A stretch of 64,000 nt of DNA from Planctomycetota bacterium (GTDB lineage Bacteria; Planctomycetota; Planctomycetia; Gemmatales; HRBIN36), in NCBI GenBank assembly GCA_014584395.1, contig JACTMY010000018.1, positions 94,342 to 158,341 on the forward strand, given 5' to 3'. Positions 7,299 to 17,191 of the stretch are shown piece by piece (position 1 is the stretch's first letter; every line of letters begins with the position of its first letter). The notes beneath the pieces were generated by a model, which searched no databases, was not told where the DNA came from, and saw only the letters and a program-made list of their open reading frames with translations. A program made the position numbers and the translations under genes.

Positions 7299-10200
7299 TT
7301 ATCCATGGCGGCCATTGGTATGAGCTGAACCGTCCATGCGCCCATTGGGTCCGAGGAATTCCACGCTGCCCGCGCCCAGCAACATTTCCAAACGATGCCG
7401 GTCCACGCGCGCCGGATCGATGTAATACCGATCCCCGACGCGCAGATGAGCATGCCGACCACCCTCGTCCGCCACGTCGAGATAAACTGGACATCGTCCG
7501 GGAGTATTGCGCAGCACGTGGGCCAATTGCCCCATGAGCCGTTCGTCGTGGCGGCGCATGGAGAGGCGCAAAATCAAACCGCGGGTTTGTTCATTCTGGG
7601 CATCCTGCAAGGTGACGAGCCGAGAGACGATCAAACCGGGTTGTTCGCGGGTGCGGTCGACGTTGGCCCTGACGAAGCAGATGAGATCGTCCTTGAGCAT
7701 CTCCTTGTTGCGCGTGAAATCATCGGGAAACATGACGCATTCGACGCTCTGGCCCAGATCTTCGAGCTTGAAGCGGGCCATGCGGGTTTCGCCGCTGCGG
7801 CTGCGCTTGGCATGGGTCAAGCGCAGCCCCACGATCATGCCGCCGATAAACACCTCTTGATTCGCCCCCAGATTGGCCAACTGGCTCAAACTGTGCGACG
7901 AGTAGGATTGGATCACCGCCTCATGGTCGGCCAAGGGATGGCTAGAAAGAAAGAACCCGAGCGCTTCCTTCTCCGCGGTCAATTGCTCGAGCCGCGTCCA
8001 TGGAATCGTGCTCGGCAGCCGTTGCTGAGCCTCAGGCATTTCATCCGAGGAGGATTCGTCGAACAGATCGAACATGTGCCGCTGGCCGCGGCGGCGATCT
8101 TCCTGGATCATGCTGCCTGCTTGCAGCGCCCCAGGCAGCGCCATCATCAAGGCCGCCCGCTGCCCCTCCGCCAGGGAGTCCAAGGCCCCAGCCTTGATCA
8201 ACGTTTCCAAGGCCGCTCGGGTCACAAGGCGCTGATCCAAGCGTTCGCACAGGTTGTAAAGGTCCTTGTACCGACCGTTCTGGAGGCGCTCCTGAACCAC
8301 GGACTCGGCAGCCTTTTTGCCAAACCCGCGCAGCGCCGCCAGGCCGAAACGGACCTGGTTCGGCCCCGGCACGCTGAATTCCGCATGGCTTTCATTGACG
8401 TCCGGCGGCAAGATCGTGATCCCCAGTTCCTTGGTGTTGCGGACGTGCTCAGCCATTTTCTCGTTGTCGCCCAGTTCGCTGGTCAAAACGGCCGCCATGA
8501 ATTCAGCGGGATAGTGCGCCTTCAAATAGGCCGTCTGATAAGAGACGTAAGCATAGGCCGTCGAATGCGACTTGTTGAACCCATAGCCGCCGAAGAATTC
8601 GATCAACTCGAAAATCTTGCGCGCCACCTCTTCCGCTACACCGCGCTGTTTGGCCCCGGCGATGAATTCGTCCTTGCGCTGGTTGATGATCTCATGTTTC
8701 TTCTTGCTGATGGCCTTGATGCACGCATAGGCGCTGGACAGTTCGATATCGCCCAGCGCGTTCAGGATCATCATGACCTGTTCTTGATAGACCATCACGC
8801 CGTGTGTTTCCTTGAGGATTTTCTCCATCAACTCATGTTCATAGACGGGCTGTTCGCGGCCATGTTTGCGGTTGATGTAGGCGTCCACCATCCCGCCTTG
8901 CAGCGGCCCGGGTCGATAGAGGGCCGTGCACGCGATGATATCGCGGATGTTGTCCGGCTTGAGCGAACGCAACAGGTTGCGAATGCCCTCGGATTCGAAT
9001 TGAAAGACCCCTTGGGTTTTGCCGGAAGACAAGAGCAAATAGGTGTCGGCGTCATCGAGGGGCAAGGCATCCAGGTTGATCTCTATGCCGCGGGTTTGCT
9101 TGATCAGCGCTACGGCCTTGTCGAGCAGCGTCAACGTCCGCAGGCCGAGAAAATCCATCTTGAGCATGCCGACTTTTTCCAGGTCTTCCATCGTCCATTG
9201 CGTCGTGATGCCGGTCTGCTCCGCGGGGCTGCCCTCCTCTTTCTGCCTGAGGGCGTCGGCCTTGTCGGCAATCTTTTGCACCGGGACATAATCCGTGATC
9301 GGACCATCGGCGATGACGACGCCTGCGGCGTGCTTGCCGACGTTGGCATTGGTGCCTTCGAGTTTCATCGCGATATCGATCAATTCGCGGACTTGAGGAT
9401 CGCGCTGATGCTGGTGCTTGAGATCGGGCACCATCTCCATCGCTTCCTGGATGGAAATGCCCAGGGGTTGCTTGGGGATCAGATTCGAAATTTGATTGAC
9501 CCGGTCGAAATCGAAGCCCAAGGCCCGGCCGACGTTTTTGATCGCGGCGCGCGCGGCCATGGTGCCAAAGGTGGCAATCTGCGCCACGCTGCCTTCGCCA
9601 TATAGCTGTTTGACGTAGCGAATCACTTCATCGCGCCGATCCTGGCAAAAATCAATGTCGATATCCGGTGCTTCGGCCCGATTGGGATCGAGAAAACGCT
9701 CGAAGAGCAGACCGTATTCCAAGGGATCAACATGGCTGAGCTTCAGGACGTAACTCACGATCGAGCCGCACGCCGATCCGCGGGCGCCATAGGGAATGCC
9801 CTGCTCCCGGGCAAACCGGCAAAAATCCCACACGATCAGGAAATAGCTGGAGAATCCCAACCGATCGATCACCTTCAGTTCATGTTCCAAGCGTTCCTGG
9901 GCCGCGGCGGAAGGATGCTCGCCGTATCGCTCCTGCAATCCTGCCTGGCAAAGTTCATGGAGAAAGACGTCCGGTTTTTTCTTCTTCGGCGGCGTGAAAA
10001 CCGGGAAATGGCGTTTTTTGAAATCGAGCACGACCTCGCACTGTTCCGCAATCTTTTGACTGCGTTCGACGGCATCCTCTTGCCCTTGGAACAATTGATA
10101 CATTTCTTGCGGCGAGCGCAGATAAAACTGATCACTGCCATATTTCATGCGATTGGCATCGCTGCGCTGCTTGCCTGTGTTGATGCAAAGCAAGACATCG

Positions 10201-10862
10201 TGCATCTCGGCATCCGCCCGGCAGAGATAATGGGCATCGCACGTCGCCACGGTGGGGATGCCCATCCGCTTGGCCAGGTCGGCTGCCTTGGCGCTCGTTT
10301 GGGTCTGCAAATCCAAGCCGTTGTTCTGCAGTTCAATGTAAAAGTGCTCGCCAAATAGCTTGGCAAACCAGCCGGCCAGGGCCTCGGCTTCCTCCATTTG
10401 TTCTTTGATGAGAAACTGGCTAAACTCGCTGGACAAGCAACCGCTCAGGCAAATCAACCCTTCGGCATGTTGCTCCAATAGCGTCTTGTCAATGCGCGGT
10501 CGATAATAAAAGCCCTCGAGAAAGGCCAGGGAGGACATTTTGATGAGATTTCTGAAGCCGGTGTTGTTGTAGGCCAGCAAGGTCAAGTGAAAGCTGGCCT
10601 CGCTCATGCCCTTGGCTTCACGGTCGGTGCGCTTGCCGGGGGCCACGTAGGCTTCATAACCGATGATCGGTCGGATGCCCGCGGACTTGGCCTCGCGGTA
10701 CAGTTCGATCGCGCCATAAAGGTTGCCATGGTCCGTCAAGGCGACAGCATTCATGTTGAGCCGTTTGACTTGGCTCACCAATTCGGGGATGCGGCTCGCG
10801 CCGTCGAGCAAACTGTAATGGCTATGGCAATGCAAATGCGCATAGGGCTTGGTGGTGGTCAT
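7299..10862 (-). CDS. dnaE: DNA polymerase III subunit alpha
   Basis: 1187 residues, the usual DnaE length. The N-terminal PHP domain begins with HLHCHSHYSLLDG and has LTDHGNLYGA and VATCDAHYL, so its metal ligands look intact. The polymerase core includes GARGSACGS and the catalytic aspartates in PDIDIDFCQDRRDEVI (about residue 397). Further signatures are KMDFLGLRTLTLLD, 'ALYRPGPLQGGMV', the helix-hairpin-helix 'RFGLAALRGFGKKAAESV', and an OB-fold ('VFIGGMIVGLRLTHAKRSR'). It is the replicative polymerase catalytic subunit. The ATG at 10862 is chosen because it directly precedes the PHP domain; an in-frame extension to 10949 is possible but adds non-conserved sequence. The gene appears to stand alone. 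Confidence 0.96.
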   Translation of the reverse strand: MTTTKPYAHLHCHSHYSLLDGASRIPELVSQVKRLNMNAVALTDHGNLYGAIELYREAKSAGIRPIIGYEAYVAPGKRTDREAKGMSEASFHLTLLAYNNTGFRNLIKMSSLAFLEGFYYRPRIDKTLLEQHAEGLICLSGCLSSEFSQFLIKEQMEEAEALAGWFAKLFGEHFYIELQNNGLDLQTQTSAKAADLAKRMGIPTVATCDAHYLCRADAEMHDVLLCINTGKQRSDANRMKYGSDQFYLRSPQEMYQLFQGQEDAVERSQKIAEQCEVVLDFKKRHFPVFTPPKKKKPDVFLHELCQAGLQERYGEHPSAAAQERLEHELKVIDRLGFSSYFLIVWDFCRFAREQGIPYGARGSACGSIVSYVLKLSHVDPLEYGLLFERFLDPNRAEAPDIDIDFCQDRRDEVIRYVKQLYGEGSVAQIATFGTMAARAAIKNVGRALGFDFDRVNQISNLIPKQPLGISIQEAMEMVPDLKHQHQRDPQVRELIDIAMKLEGTNANVGKHAAGVVIADGPITDYVPVQKIADKADALRQKEEGSPAEQTGITTQWTMEDLEKVGMLKMDFLGLRTLTLLDKAVALIKQTRGIEINLDALPLDDADTYLLLSSGKTQGVFQFESEGIRNLLRSLKPDNIRDIIACTALYRPGPLQGGMVDAYINRKHGREQPVYEHELMEKILKETHGVMVYQEQVMMILNALGDIELSSAYACIKAISKKKHEIINQRKDEFIAGAKQRGVAEEVARKIFELIEFFGGYGFNKSHSTAYAYVSYQTAYLKAHYPAEFMAAVLTSELGDNEKMAEHVRNTKELGITILPPDVNESHAEFSVPGPNQVRFGLAALRGFGKKAAESVVQERLQNGRYKDLYNLCERLDQRLVTRAALETLIKAGALDSLAEGQRAALMMALPGALQAGSMIQEDRRRGQRHMFDLFDESSSDEMPEAQQRLPSTIPWTRLEQLTAEKEALGFFLSSHPLADHEAVIQSYSSHSLSQLANLGANQEVFIGGMIVGLRLTHAKRSRSGETRMARFKLEDLGQSVECVMFPDDFTRNKEMLKDDLICFVRANVDRTREQPGLIVSRLVTLQDAQNEQTRGLILRLSMRRHDERLMGQLAHVLRNTPGRCPVYLDVADEGGRHAHLRVGDRYYIDPARVDRHRLEMLLGAGSVEFLGPNGRMDGSAHTNGRHG

Positions 10863-11129
10863 GGATGGTGCATCGATTCCTGGGCTGTTCGTTGATGTCC
10901 GTCTTGATTCGACGATAGGCTCCGTACAGGGACGGTGGATGGAGGTCATCCGCCCGACAGTGCATAGTGTAAGCTCCGTGCGAGCCAGGGACTACCCACC
11001 ATCATGCTTTCTCCATTCATGCGTCGTAGAAATTTTTTGTTGCGTGAAGATGTTCATTGGAAGATAAGAATAACATGCAGACCCCGCCTTGGAGGTGGGT
11101 CGCAATCTAACCCCTTTTGAGTTAATTAC

Positions 11130-13703
11130 ATGCCTCACGTCGTCAATGGCATCGGCACCTGGTACTATGGCCGCAGCAATCTCCATCGCACCAAAGGCGT
11201 GTGCTCGATTTGTCACAAGCAAGCCATCCTCGAATCGTATGACGTTGGCCATTTTTTTGTCTTCCTGTTTATCCCGATCCTGCCCTTGGGGAAAAAACGC
11301 GTCCTTGAGCATTGCAAAACCTGCGATTACCACTACTCCTTGCCGCTCAAGAAATGGCTAGCCCAGAGAGATGCCGACACAGCCGAATGCATGGCCAAAC
11401 TGCAGGACCACCCCAATGATCCCGAGGCCATTCGTGCCGCCCTGGAATTGGCGATGCGTTATCAGGATGCCCCCTTATTCGAGAAAATGGCTCAGACGCT
11501 CGTGCATGGCGGTCCCGACAATGCGCAACTGCAGCTCACCCTGGGCATGGGTTACGATTATTTCGGCCAACCCGAACCCGCCCTGGCCGCCTATCAGAAA
11601 TCCTTGGCCTTGGAGGATCAGCCCAAGACGCGCGAGTTAATCATCCTGGGACTTCTGGCCAAACAAGAACCTGAAGAGGCCGCGGCCATGGCCAAACCGC
11701 TTCTTGAAACCTTGTCCCCTGAACAGGCCTGGCTCCCCATGGCCCTCGTCAGCGGCTTTCAAGAACAGGGGCAGCATGTCGCCGCTCTGGCAATCATCCA
11801 ACAAACGGAGAATGTGCTTCCCGATTTGACCAAGAATAAGAACTGGAACAGCCTCAAGAAACAGTCCTTAAAGCATCAAGGCACCTCCAAGCGCCTCAAA
11901 TCCTCATGGAGCGGCGACCCTCGACTGGCATTAACTGAAACGGGCAATGGTTCTAAAATCAAAGCGGCGCTGTTCGTCGTTGGCCTGCTTGGATTGCTCG
12001 CCTTTTACTTGATCGTGTGCTACCGCTATGGCCAGCATCGCCAAGTGATCTTGGCCAATGGCTTGGATCAAGCATACACGGTTGAATTTCAAGGCCAGTC
12101 CGTGGAATTGCCCGCGCGCGGCGTCCAGACGGTGAAAGTCGCTGAAGGCAGGATCGCCTTTCGTGGTTCACATCCCAAGCTCCAACAGGAACTTCTCGAA
12201 TTGGACATCGAAACGACGTTCTTGACGCGTCCTTTCAATAACCCCATCTTCGTGGTGAATTTGGATGCCTTGGCCATCCTCGAATTCCAAAGCGCCATCT
12301 ACGCAGTCAACCCGCCTCCCATGCCGCCGCCCGACTATTTGCTCGGTCAGCAATCGTATTTTTTTGAATCCATCGATTTTTTATTCTGCCCCATGCCAGA
12401 AAAGGTGGAACTCAAAAATCGCCAAAGCATCACCAAGACGCAATTGAACCTCATGACCGGGCAATCCCCCAAGCAACGCATTCGCAACCTCAGAGAAGTG
12501 GAATCCATAGACAAACAATTGGCCTATCTCAAGCGTCTGGTCGAGTGGATGCCCGATGAGAGCCAGTACCTATTCGCCCTGGCGGAAGAACTGAAACCGC
12601 AAGACATGCTGCAATTGCTGGAAGCAAGGCTCAAAGATCGGCCCCTCAAGGTGGATTGGCACTTGCTGTATCAAGGGTACATGAAAGTGTTTAACCCCAA
12701 GGTCAACCTGGCCGTGGAGTATGCCGCTTCGATCAAGGACGCTGCCGACCAGGCGGATGGGCAGTTTCTGTTGGCCAGCCTTCAGGAGGATCAAGAGCAG
12801 GCCATGAAGCTATTTGTCCAGGCGGCCAATGCCGAACCTCCATCCTGCCATGCCCAGCATCGCCTGGCCAAGTGGGCCCTCAGTCAAGGGAAATATCAAG
12901 AAGCCTTGGATTGGTGCGTCAAGGCGCTCAAAGTCATGCCGCATCATGCGCAATTCCAAGCGGCGCGAAAGGAAGCGCTAATGGGATTAAAGCAATATCA
13001 AGTACTCCTCAACGAATTGCAGCGCGAATACACCGAGGCTGGTTTGCTAGAAGATCCTGTGATGTTGCTTGAATACCTGCGCTTCCTCACCTACACCGAC
13101 CAAAAGTTCGGCGCGGAGACGATGCTTTCGCAATTCATCCGTAAAATCGAGAAGGCGGATCCGACGCAGACCCAGCGCATTCGAGCCCATTTTCAGAAAG
13201 TCATTCACGTCGCCGCCCAGGACCCTTTCGCCGTTCTCACGCTCGTTTCTCTGCACGAAGAGATGGCGGACTTTTGCTCATGCCTAATGAAGGGGGACTT
13301 GGAAGATGCCTTGGAAGAACTCAGCGACGAAAGCGACTTTCAACGGCTGCAAGAATTAGGATTGCTCTATCTCATGGCGGACCAGCATGAGAAAGTTGAA
13401 ATGGCCGGCCGGCAATGGAAAGCCTTCCTCGAGACCCTGCGTGAACAGTCCAACGAGGGCAAACAACTCGCGGACAAGTTGGATCATGAGGAGAAGCTGG
13501 ATGTGGTTTGGGTGAAAAAGCTGGGGATCGAGCGCGGCCTGAAACGCATCGTCTTGCGAGTCGTCGCTCATCGATATCCCGAGATGGCGAAGGAACTGCT
13601 TCCCCTCGCTCGGCTGCTCGACGTCGACCGAGACGAATATTCCCTGGTGCTGCAATTCATGGATAAGAAGATGCAAAAGGACGCTATGGACGACTCTCAA
13701 TGA
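11130..13703 (+). CDS. Zinc-ribbon and TPR-repeat membrane protein, unknown function
   Basis: 857 residues. The N-terminus has a zinc-ribbon pattern, CSIC (25-28) and CKTC (62-65), separated by a hydrophobic strand ending in PILPLGKKR, a known arrangement in small zinc-ribbon proteins. TPR-like helices follow (about 85-250, 'LGMGYDYFGQPEPALAAYQ'), then one membrane helix (about 277-300), a beta-rich stretch (305-380) resembling a small carboxypeptidase-regulatory-like fold, and a second long TPR block to the end ('AQHRLAKWALSQGKYQEALD'). It is probably an inner-membrane scaffold. No Shine-Dalgarno is evident at 11130, but no better start exists because the ribbon begins near it. Convergent with the FHA gene; function unknown. 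Confidence 0.7.
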   Translation: MPHVVNGIGTWYYGRSNLHRTKGVCSICHKQAILESYDVGHFFVFLFIPILPLGKKRVLEHCKTCDYHYSLPLKKWLAQRDADTAECMAKLQDHPNDPEAIRAALELAMRYQDAPLFEKMAQTLVHGGPDNAQLQLTLGMGYDYFGQPEPALAAYQKSLALEDQPKTRELIILGLLAKQEPEEAAAMAKPLLETLSPEQAWLPMALVSGFQEQGQHVAALAIIQQTENVLPDLTKNKNWNSLKKQSLKHQGTSKRLKSSWSGDPRLALTETGNGSKIKAALFVVGLLGLLAFYLIVCYRYGQHRQVILANGLDQAYTVEFQGQSVELPARGVQTVKVAEGRIAFRGSHPKLQQELLELDIETTFLTRPFNNPIFVVNLDALAILEFQSAIYAVNPPPMPPPDYLLGQQSYFFESIDFLFCPMPEKVELKNRQSITKTQLNLMTGQSPKQRIRNLREVESIDKQLAYLKRLVEWMPDESQYLFALAEELKPQDMLQLLEARLKDRPLKVDWHLLYQGYMKVFNPKVNLAVEYAASIKDAADQADGQFLLASLQEDQEQAMKLFVQAANAEPPSCHAQHRLAKWALSQGKYQEALDWCVKALKVMPHHAQFQAARKEALMGLKQYQVLLNELQREYTEAGLLEDPVMLLEYLRFLTYTDQKFGAETMLSQFIRKIEKADPTQTQRIRAHFQKVIHVAAQDPFAVLTLVSLHEEMADFCSCLMKGDLEDALEELSDESDFQRLQELGLLYLMADQHEKVEMAGRQWKAFLETLREQSNEGKQLADKLDHEEKLDVVWVKKLGIERGLKRIVLRVVAHRYPEMAKELLPLARLLDVDRDEYSLVLQFMDKKMQKDAMDDSQ

Positions 13704-13736
13704 TCCATCCATGGCCGACGCCGCGCGTCTCCGCTG

Positions 13737-14474
13737 CTATTCCCGGCAAGCTTGCGGCCACACGTCGGGATCGGTGATCGCTCGTTGATACCTGGCCAGC
13801 AGCATTTGGATTTGCAGAAGACGCTGCCAAACAGCATATTCCAGGACAACACGCGTCCCCTCTTCGGTGGAATGGACGTGCTGCGTGGCCTGGGACATGG
13901 AACGCTGCAGATAATTTAATACTTCCGTCAGCCGCGCGGATTGGGATGGCGTCAACTTCGTGGGCAAGGGGGGAAACTCATGATCACCCACGACCAGCAT
14001 GTCTGACGTGTGGCGAAATTCATCATTGTCCTGAATTTGGAAATGGAGGTCTGAATCCTCGCCAGGCATTTCCTTGGCGGTGGCCATCATGGTCGGACGA
14101 TCTTCCGAGCTGGGCACCTTGGTTTTGCCGGGGGAAGAAGCCTTGGCCTTGTTCAGCGCCGTCTGCCGAGCGGCAATTTCTTCCATCGTCCCGAACAGCA
14201 GCACGCTGCGCCCCATTTGGATAAAATCCCCATACCGCATGCGGTGAATCTGGATGAGCTGGCCATTCACGCGGGTGCCGTTCGTGCTGTCCAAATCCGT
14301 GAGGATCAGATCATCCTGGTCTTGTTGGACTTTGGCATGAAACCGACTGATGCGCTCGTCGTTAAGCCGAATCGTATTCCCCTCTTCACGTCCGATGGTG
14401 ACTGGCGTGGGCAGCTCATGAAACACCCGTCCCTTGTCCACTCCATCGATGATTTGAAACGTGATCGAGGCCAT
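13737..14474 (-). CDS. FHA domain protein
   Basis: 245 residues. Residues about 6-95 form a forkhead-associated domain with all phosphopeptide-binding positions: GRE (28-30), RISRFHAKV (S43, H46), STNGTRVNG (63-71). FHA domains bind phosphothreonine. The C-terminal half has no recognised domain; residues 100-160 are polar and include PTMMATAKEMPGE, a possible phospho-site region, and the rest is helical. It lies downstream of and on the same strand as the Ser/Thr kinase at 14690-16798, with 215 bases between, so it is a plausible reader of that kinase's output; this is inference from position. Confidence 0.88.
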   Translation of the reverse strand: MASITFQIIDGVDKGRVFHELPTPVTIGREEGNTIRLNDERISRFHAKVQQDQDDLILTDLDSTNGTRVNGQLIQIHRMRYGDFIQMGRSVLLFGTMEEIAARQTALNKAKASSPGKTKVPSSEDRPTMMATAKEMPGEDSDLHFQIQDNDEFRHTSDMLVVGDHEFPPLPTKLTPSQSARLTEVLNYLQRSMSQATQHVHSTEEGTRVVLEYAVWQRLLQIQMLLARYQRAITDPDVWPQACRE

Positions 14475-14689
14475 CAGCTTGTTCTCCAGCTAATCTTCAC
14501 TCGCAGTGCATATGAGCACCAAGTTTCAAGATTTATGGACGTTTGATGATTATGCTCCTACTTGGCTTATAACATACCATCTTCACAATCGCTAAGCAAC
14601 CACCTCAAATTAATTTCATGGCATGACTTAATGGCATCAATCACAAAGCCAAGATCGGCTCAATTAAAGTCCAAGCACGAAATACTGGA

Positions 14690-16798
14690 TCATTGTGAGC
14701 CGGTGATGAGCCTGGCAGCTTGTCTTTCCAAACTTGTAAGCATTTGCCAATCCCACCAATAGAAATTGGCGTGCGTGAGCTTAGAGGAGCCAGCCTTAGT
14801 TTTTTGTTCCTCGATCCACTTTTGGACCATGTCGAACCTCCTGAGGGCTTGATCATGTTTTCCCTCTTGCTCATCCACCATGGCCAACAACAATTCGCCA
14901 ATCATGCCTTGGTACCAATCGGAGCGGAGCATGTTCTCGGCGTGGACTCTAGCGAAGGACCATTGACGAGAACGATAATACATCGCGGCTAACAACCATT
15001 GTTGAAAGCCGCTGTTGCGATTCTGATTCACGACTTCGATCTGCTGATCGATCATGGCGTTCAAGGGTAGATTGGAGACAGGCACTAAGACCAAGGCATA
15101 GTAGGCTTCTTGACGCTGCGTTGGCGACTGCCATTTGTTCTGGTTGATGTTTGAGCGAAAATGGCTTAACAAGCGCCCCGTTAATTTTTCATATTCTTCC
15201 GCCCGGTCTTCGCTGGCCAGCATGGCCGCCTTGAGCATCCAGTGATAGGAGTTATCCGGCTGGGTGGCGAGCAATTGATCCAGGGCCTCATGCACGCGGA
15301 CGCGTTCTCCAGCTTGCAGGCCGTACTCGACCTGTTTTTGCCACAGCTTGGGATTCCTCTGATCGAGCTTGCTGGCCCGATCGAGAAATTGAAACGCCTG
15401 ATCCCACCGCGATTGCTTGGCGCAGCGATCGCTCATGACCAGCAGGACCTGAGGTTGATTGGGCCGCAGCTCCATTAAGCGATTGGCCAGTTGCTCGTGG
15501 CGAGCCACGTTATGAGCGACGCGTTCGATTTGACCCGCGTCATTCTGCGCGGCATCGACAGCTCGAGCATACGCCTCAGCGGCTTTTTCCCAGGCGTTGC
15601 TCTCCATGTAAAGCTGAGCCGTTTCGAAGTGATCCTGGAACGAGCCGCTGCCGCCGCCCAATAGCATGGCCACGACGATGGTTACCGTGGTGATGATAAT
15701 CCCCAGAACGGCCGCGACAACCAGATTTTGATTGGAAATCGGCGGTTTCTTTTCCTTATGAATGACGCCCGATGATCCCTGGGCAAAGGGCGTCAAGGCC
15801 TCCACGACGTCGCGCGGCTGCTGATAGCGATCATCGGGGTTTTTCGCCAACATGAAGTCGATGACGTCGCCTAGCCCCTCAGGCAGACTGCGGCGAATAT
15901 CCTTGACGTAAACGGGGCGCGCCATTTGATGGGCCAGCAGCTTTTCCGCGACGGTGGCCCCGCGGAAGGGCGGCTCCCCCACCAACAAATAATAGAGCGT
16001 GGCCCCGAGGCTGTAGATGTCGGCGCGAATGTCCACGGCGGAGCTGTCCATGGCCTGTTCAGGAGCGATGTAGTCCGCGCTTCCCAAAACCGCCCCGCCA
16101 TCCACGCGGCGCGTCAGATCATCGGCCTCGATGTCCTGTGCGCGTGCCAAGCCCATGTCCATGATCTTGACGCATCCTTCCGCGTCCAGGATCAAATTGC
16201 CTGGCTTGATGTCGCGGTGAACCCAATTCGCCTCGTGAATGGCCTGCAACCCCTCAGCGGCTTGAATGATATAACTCACGGCCTGCTTGACCGGCAAGGG
16301 ACCGTCTTCCTTGACGATCTCGCTCAACGTCTTGCCTTCGACCAGTTCCATGGCCAAGTAGTATTGATGGTTGATCTCGTCGAAATCGAGCGTCTGAACA
16401 ATGTTGGGATGCCGCAGGGAGGAGCCTGCCTGAGCTTCGCGGATAAAACGATGCACCATTCCCTGATCGCGGGTCGCCTGCGCTTTGAGAACCTTCAAGG
16501 CCACGGGCATGTTGATCATGAGGTGCTTGGCGCGATAGACGACCCCCATCCCGCCCACGCCGATCTTGTCCTGAATGAGGTATTTCCCCTTGATCACCAG
16601 GCTGATCGGTTTGCCTTCTAGCAGCTTCTCCGCCTGGTAAGCCGTTAAATAGCCTTGCTGAACCAACATCGACGCCCACATTTGCGCGTCTGGCGGCATG
16701 GGGCCGATGATCGACATGTCGCGAATCATTTCCCGAACTTGAGGTTCGGTCATGATGCCGCTCTTGATCAAGAATCCGTTGAAGATGGCTGTTTTCAT
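14690..16798 (-). CDS. Membrane Ser/Thr protein kinase with periplasmic TPR-like region
   Basis: 702 residues. Residues 45-62 hold the motif VQQGYLTAYQAEKLLEG typical of planctomycete kinases. The kinase domain runs about 73-335: glycine loop IGVGGMGVVY (79-88), Lys102, HRDIKPGN (194-201), DMG at 214-216 in place of DFG, APEQAM, and YSLGATLYYLLVGEPPF. One membrane helix (about 358-380) follows, then about 320 residues of helical TPR-like repeats ('FETAQLYMESNAWEKAAEAYARAV', shown in part) that would lie outside the cytoplasm. This is the bacterial PknB-like (Hanks-type) class. All catalytic residues are present, so it should be active. The FHA gene downstream is the likely signalling partner. 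Confidence 0.92.
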   Translation of the reverse strand: MKTAIFNGFLIKSGIMTEPQVREMIRDMSIIGPMPPDAQMWASMLVQQGYLTAYQAEKLLEGKPISLVIKGKYLIQDKIGVGGMGVVYRAKHLMINMPVALKVLKAQATRDQGMVHRFIREAQAGSSLRHPNIVQTLDFDEINHQYYLAMELVEGKTLSEIVKEDGPLPVKQAVSYIIQAAEGLQAIHEANWVHRDIKPGNLILDAEGCVKIMDMGLARAQDIEADDLTRRVDGGAVLGSADYIAPEQAMDSSAVDIRADIYSLGATLYYLLVGEPPFRGATVAEKLLAHQMARPVYVKDIRRSLPEGLGDVIDFMLAKNPDDRYQQPRDVVEALTPFAQGSSGVIHKEKKPPISNQNLVVAAVLGIIITTVTIVVAMLLGGGSGSFQDHFETAQLYMESNAWEKAAEAYARAVDAAQNDAGQIERVAHNVARHEQLANRLMELRPNQPQVLLVMSDRCAKQSRWDQAFQFLDRASKLDQRNPKLWQKQVEYGLQAGERVRVHEALDQLLATQPDNSYHWMLKAAMLASEDRAEEYEKLTGRLLSHFRSNINQNKWQSPTQRQEAYYALVLVPVSNLPLNAMIDQQIEVVNQNRNSGFQQWLLAAMYYRSRQWSFARVHAENMLRSDWYQGMIGELLLAMVDEQEGKHDQALRRFDMVQKWIEEQKTKAGSSKLTHANFYWWDWQMLTSLERQAARLITGSQ

Positions 16799-17191
16799 GT
16801 CTCAGAAGTTGGTCATCGTTGCTTCGGATGAGAATAAACTCTCAAGTCAATATACTGCGTTTTATTGTAATCCTTGCGTTGGACAGGAGAATTAAAAAAA
16901 GGACAACTTCACACCGTCTCTGCTTCCATGATCGTTACACTCGGTTTATTTCCCCCATCAATGCATTATAGACTATTTTGTGGCCTCTGTGCCAATTCCC
17001 TTGGCGCTAGCTTGACCTTAACGGTCGCGTCAAGGCCATGCACTGTCTGGATGTTTTTTTTTCGAACTCGACCATTGAATGTGCAAGATACGCAGGCTCT
17101 CACCTTCGAGTTTGCCCTGAGCTGGCCTTCCTGATTTCCGCCTCTTTTATTATTCTGCCAGCATCGAAATGATTCGATGGGAGAAACCTGC
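16799..17191. other. Divergent intergenic region between the kinase gene and kdsD
   Basis: 393 bases without a supported gene. It is AT-rich compared with its surroundings, with runs of A (around 16894) and T (nine, around 17055). An inverted repeat is listed separately. It should hold the promoters of both flanking genes; none stands out. Confidence 0.55.
17011..17034. repeat. Inverted repeat CTTGAC-N12-GTCAAG upstream of kdsD
   Basis: Six-base arms CTTGAC (17011-17016) and GTCAAG (17029-17034), with a second short palindrome (GACC/GGTC) inside. It lies 158 bases before kdsD in a non-coding region. It could be an operator half-site pair; six-base arms are also expected by chance at this scale. 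Confidence 0.25.

Noticed and set aside
7395-9605. A 736-codon open frame on the plus strand inside dnaE
   Set aside because: It lies entirely opposite dnaE, whose motifs are unmistakable. The protein it would encode has no recognisable domain, and long antisense frames are expected at this base composition.
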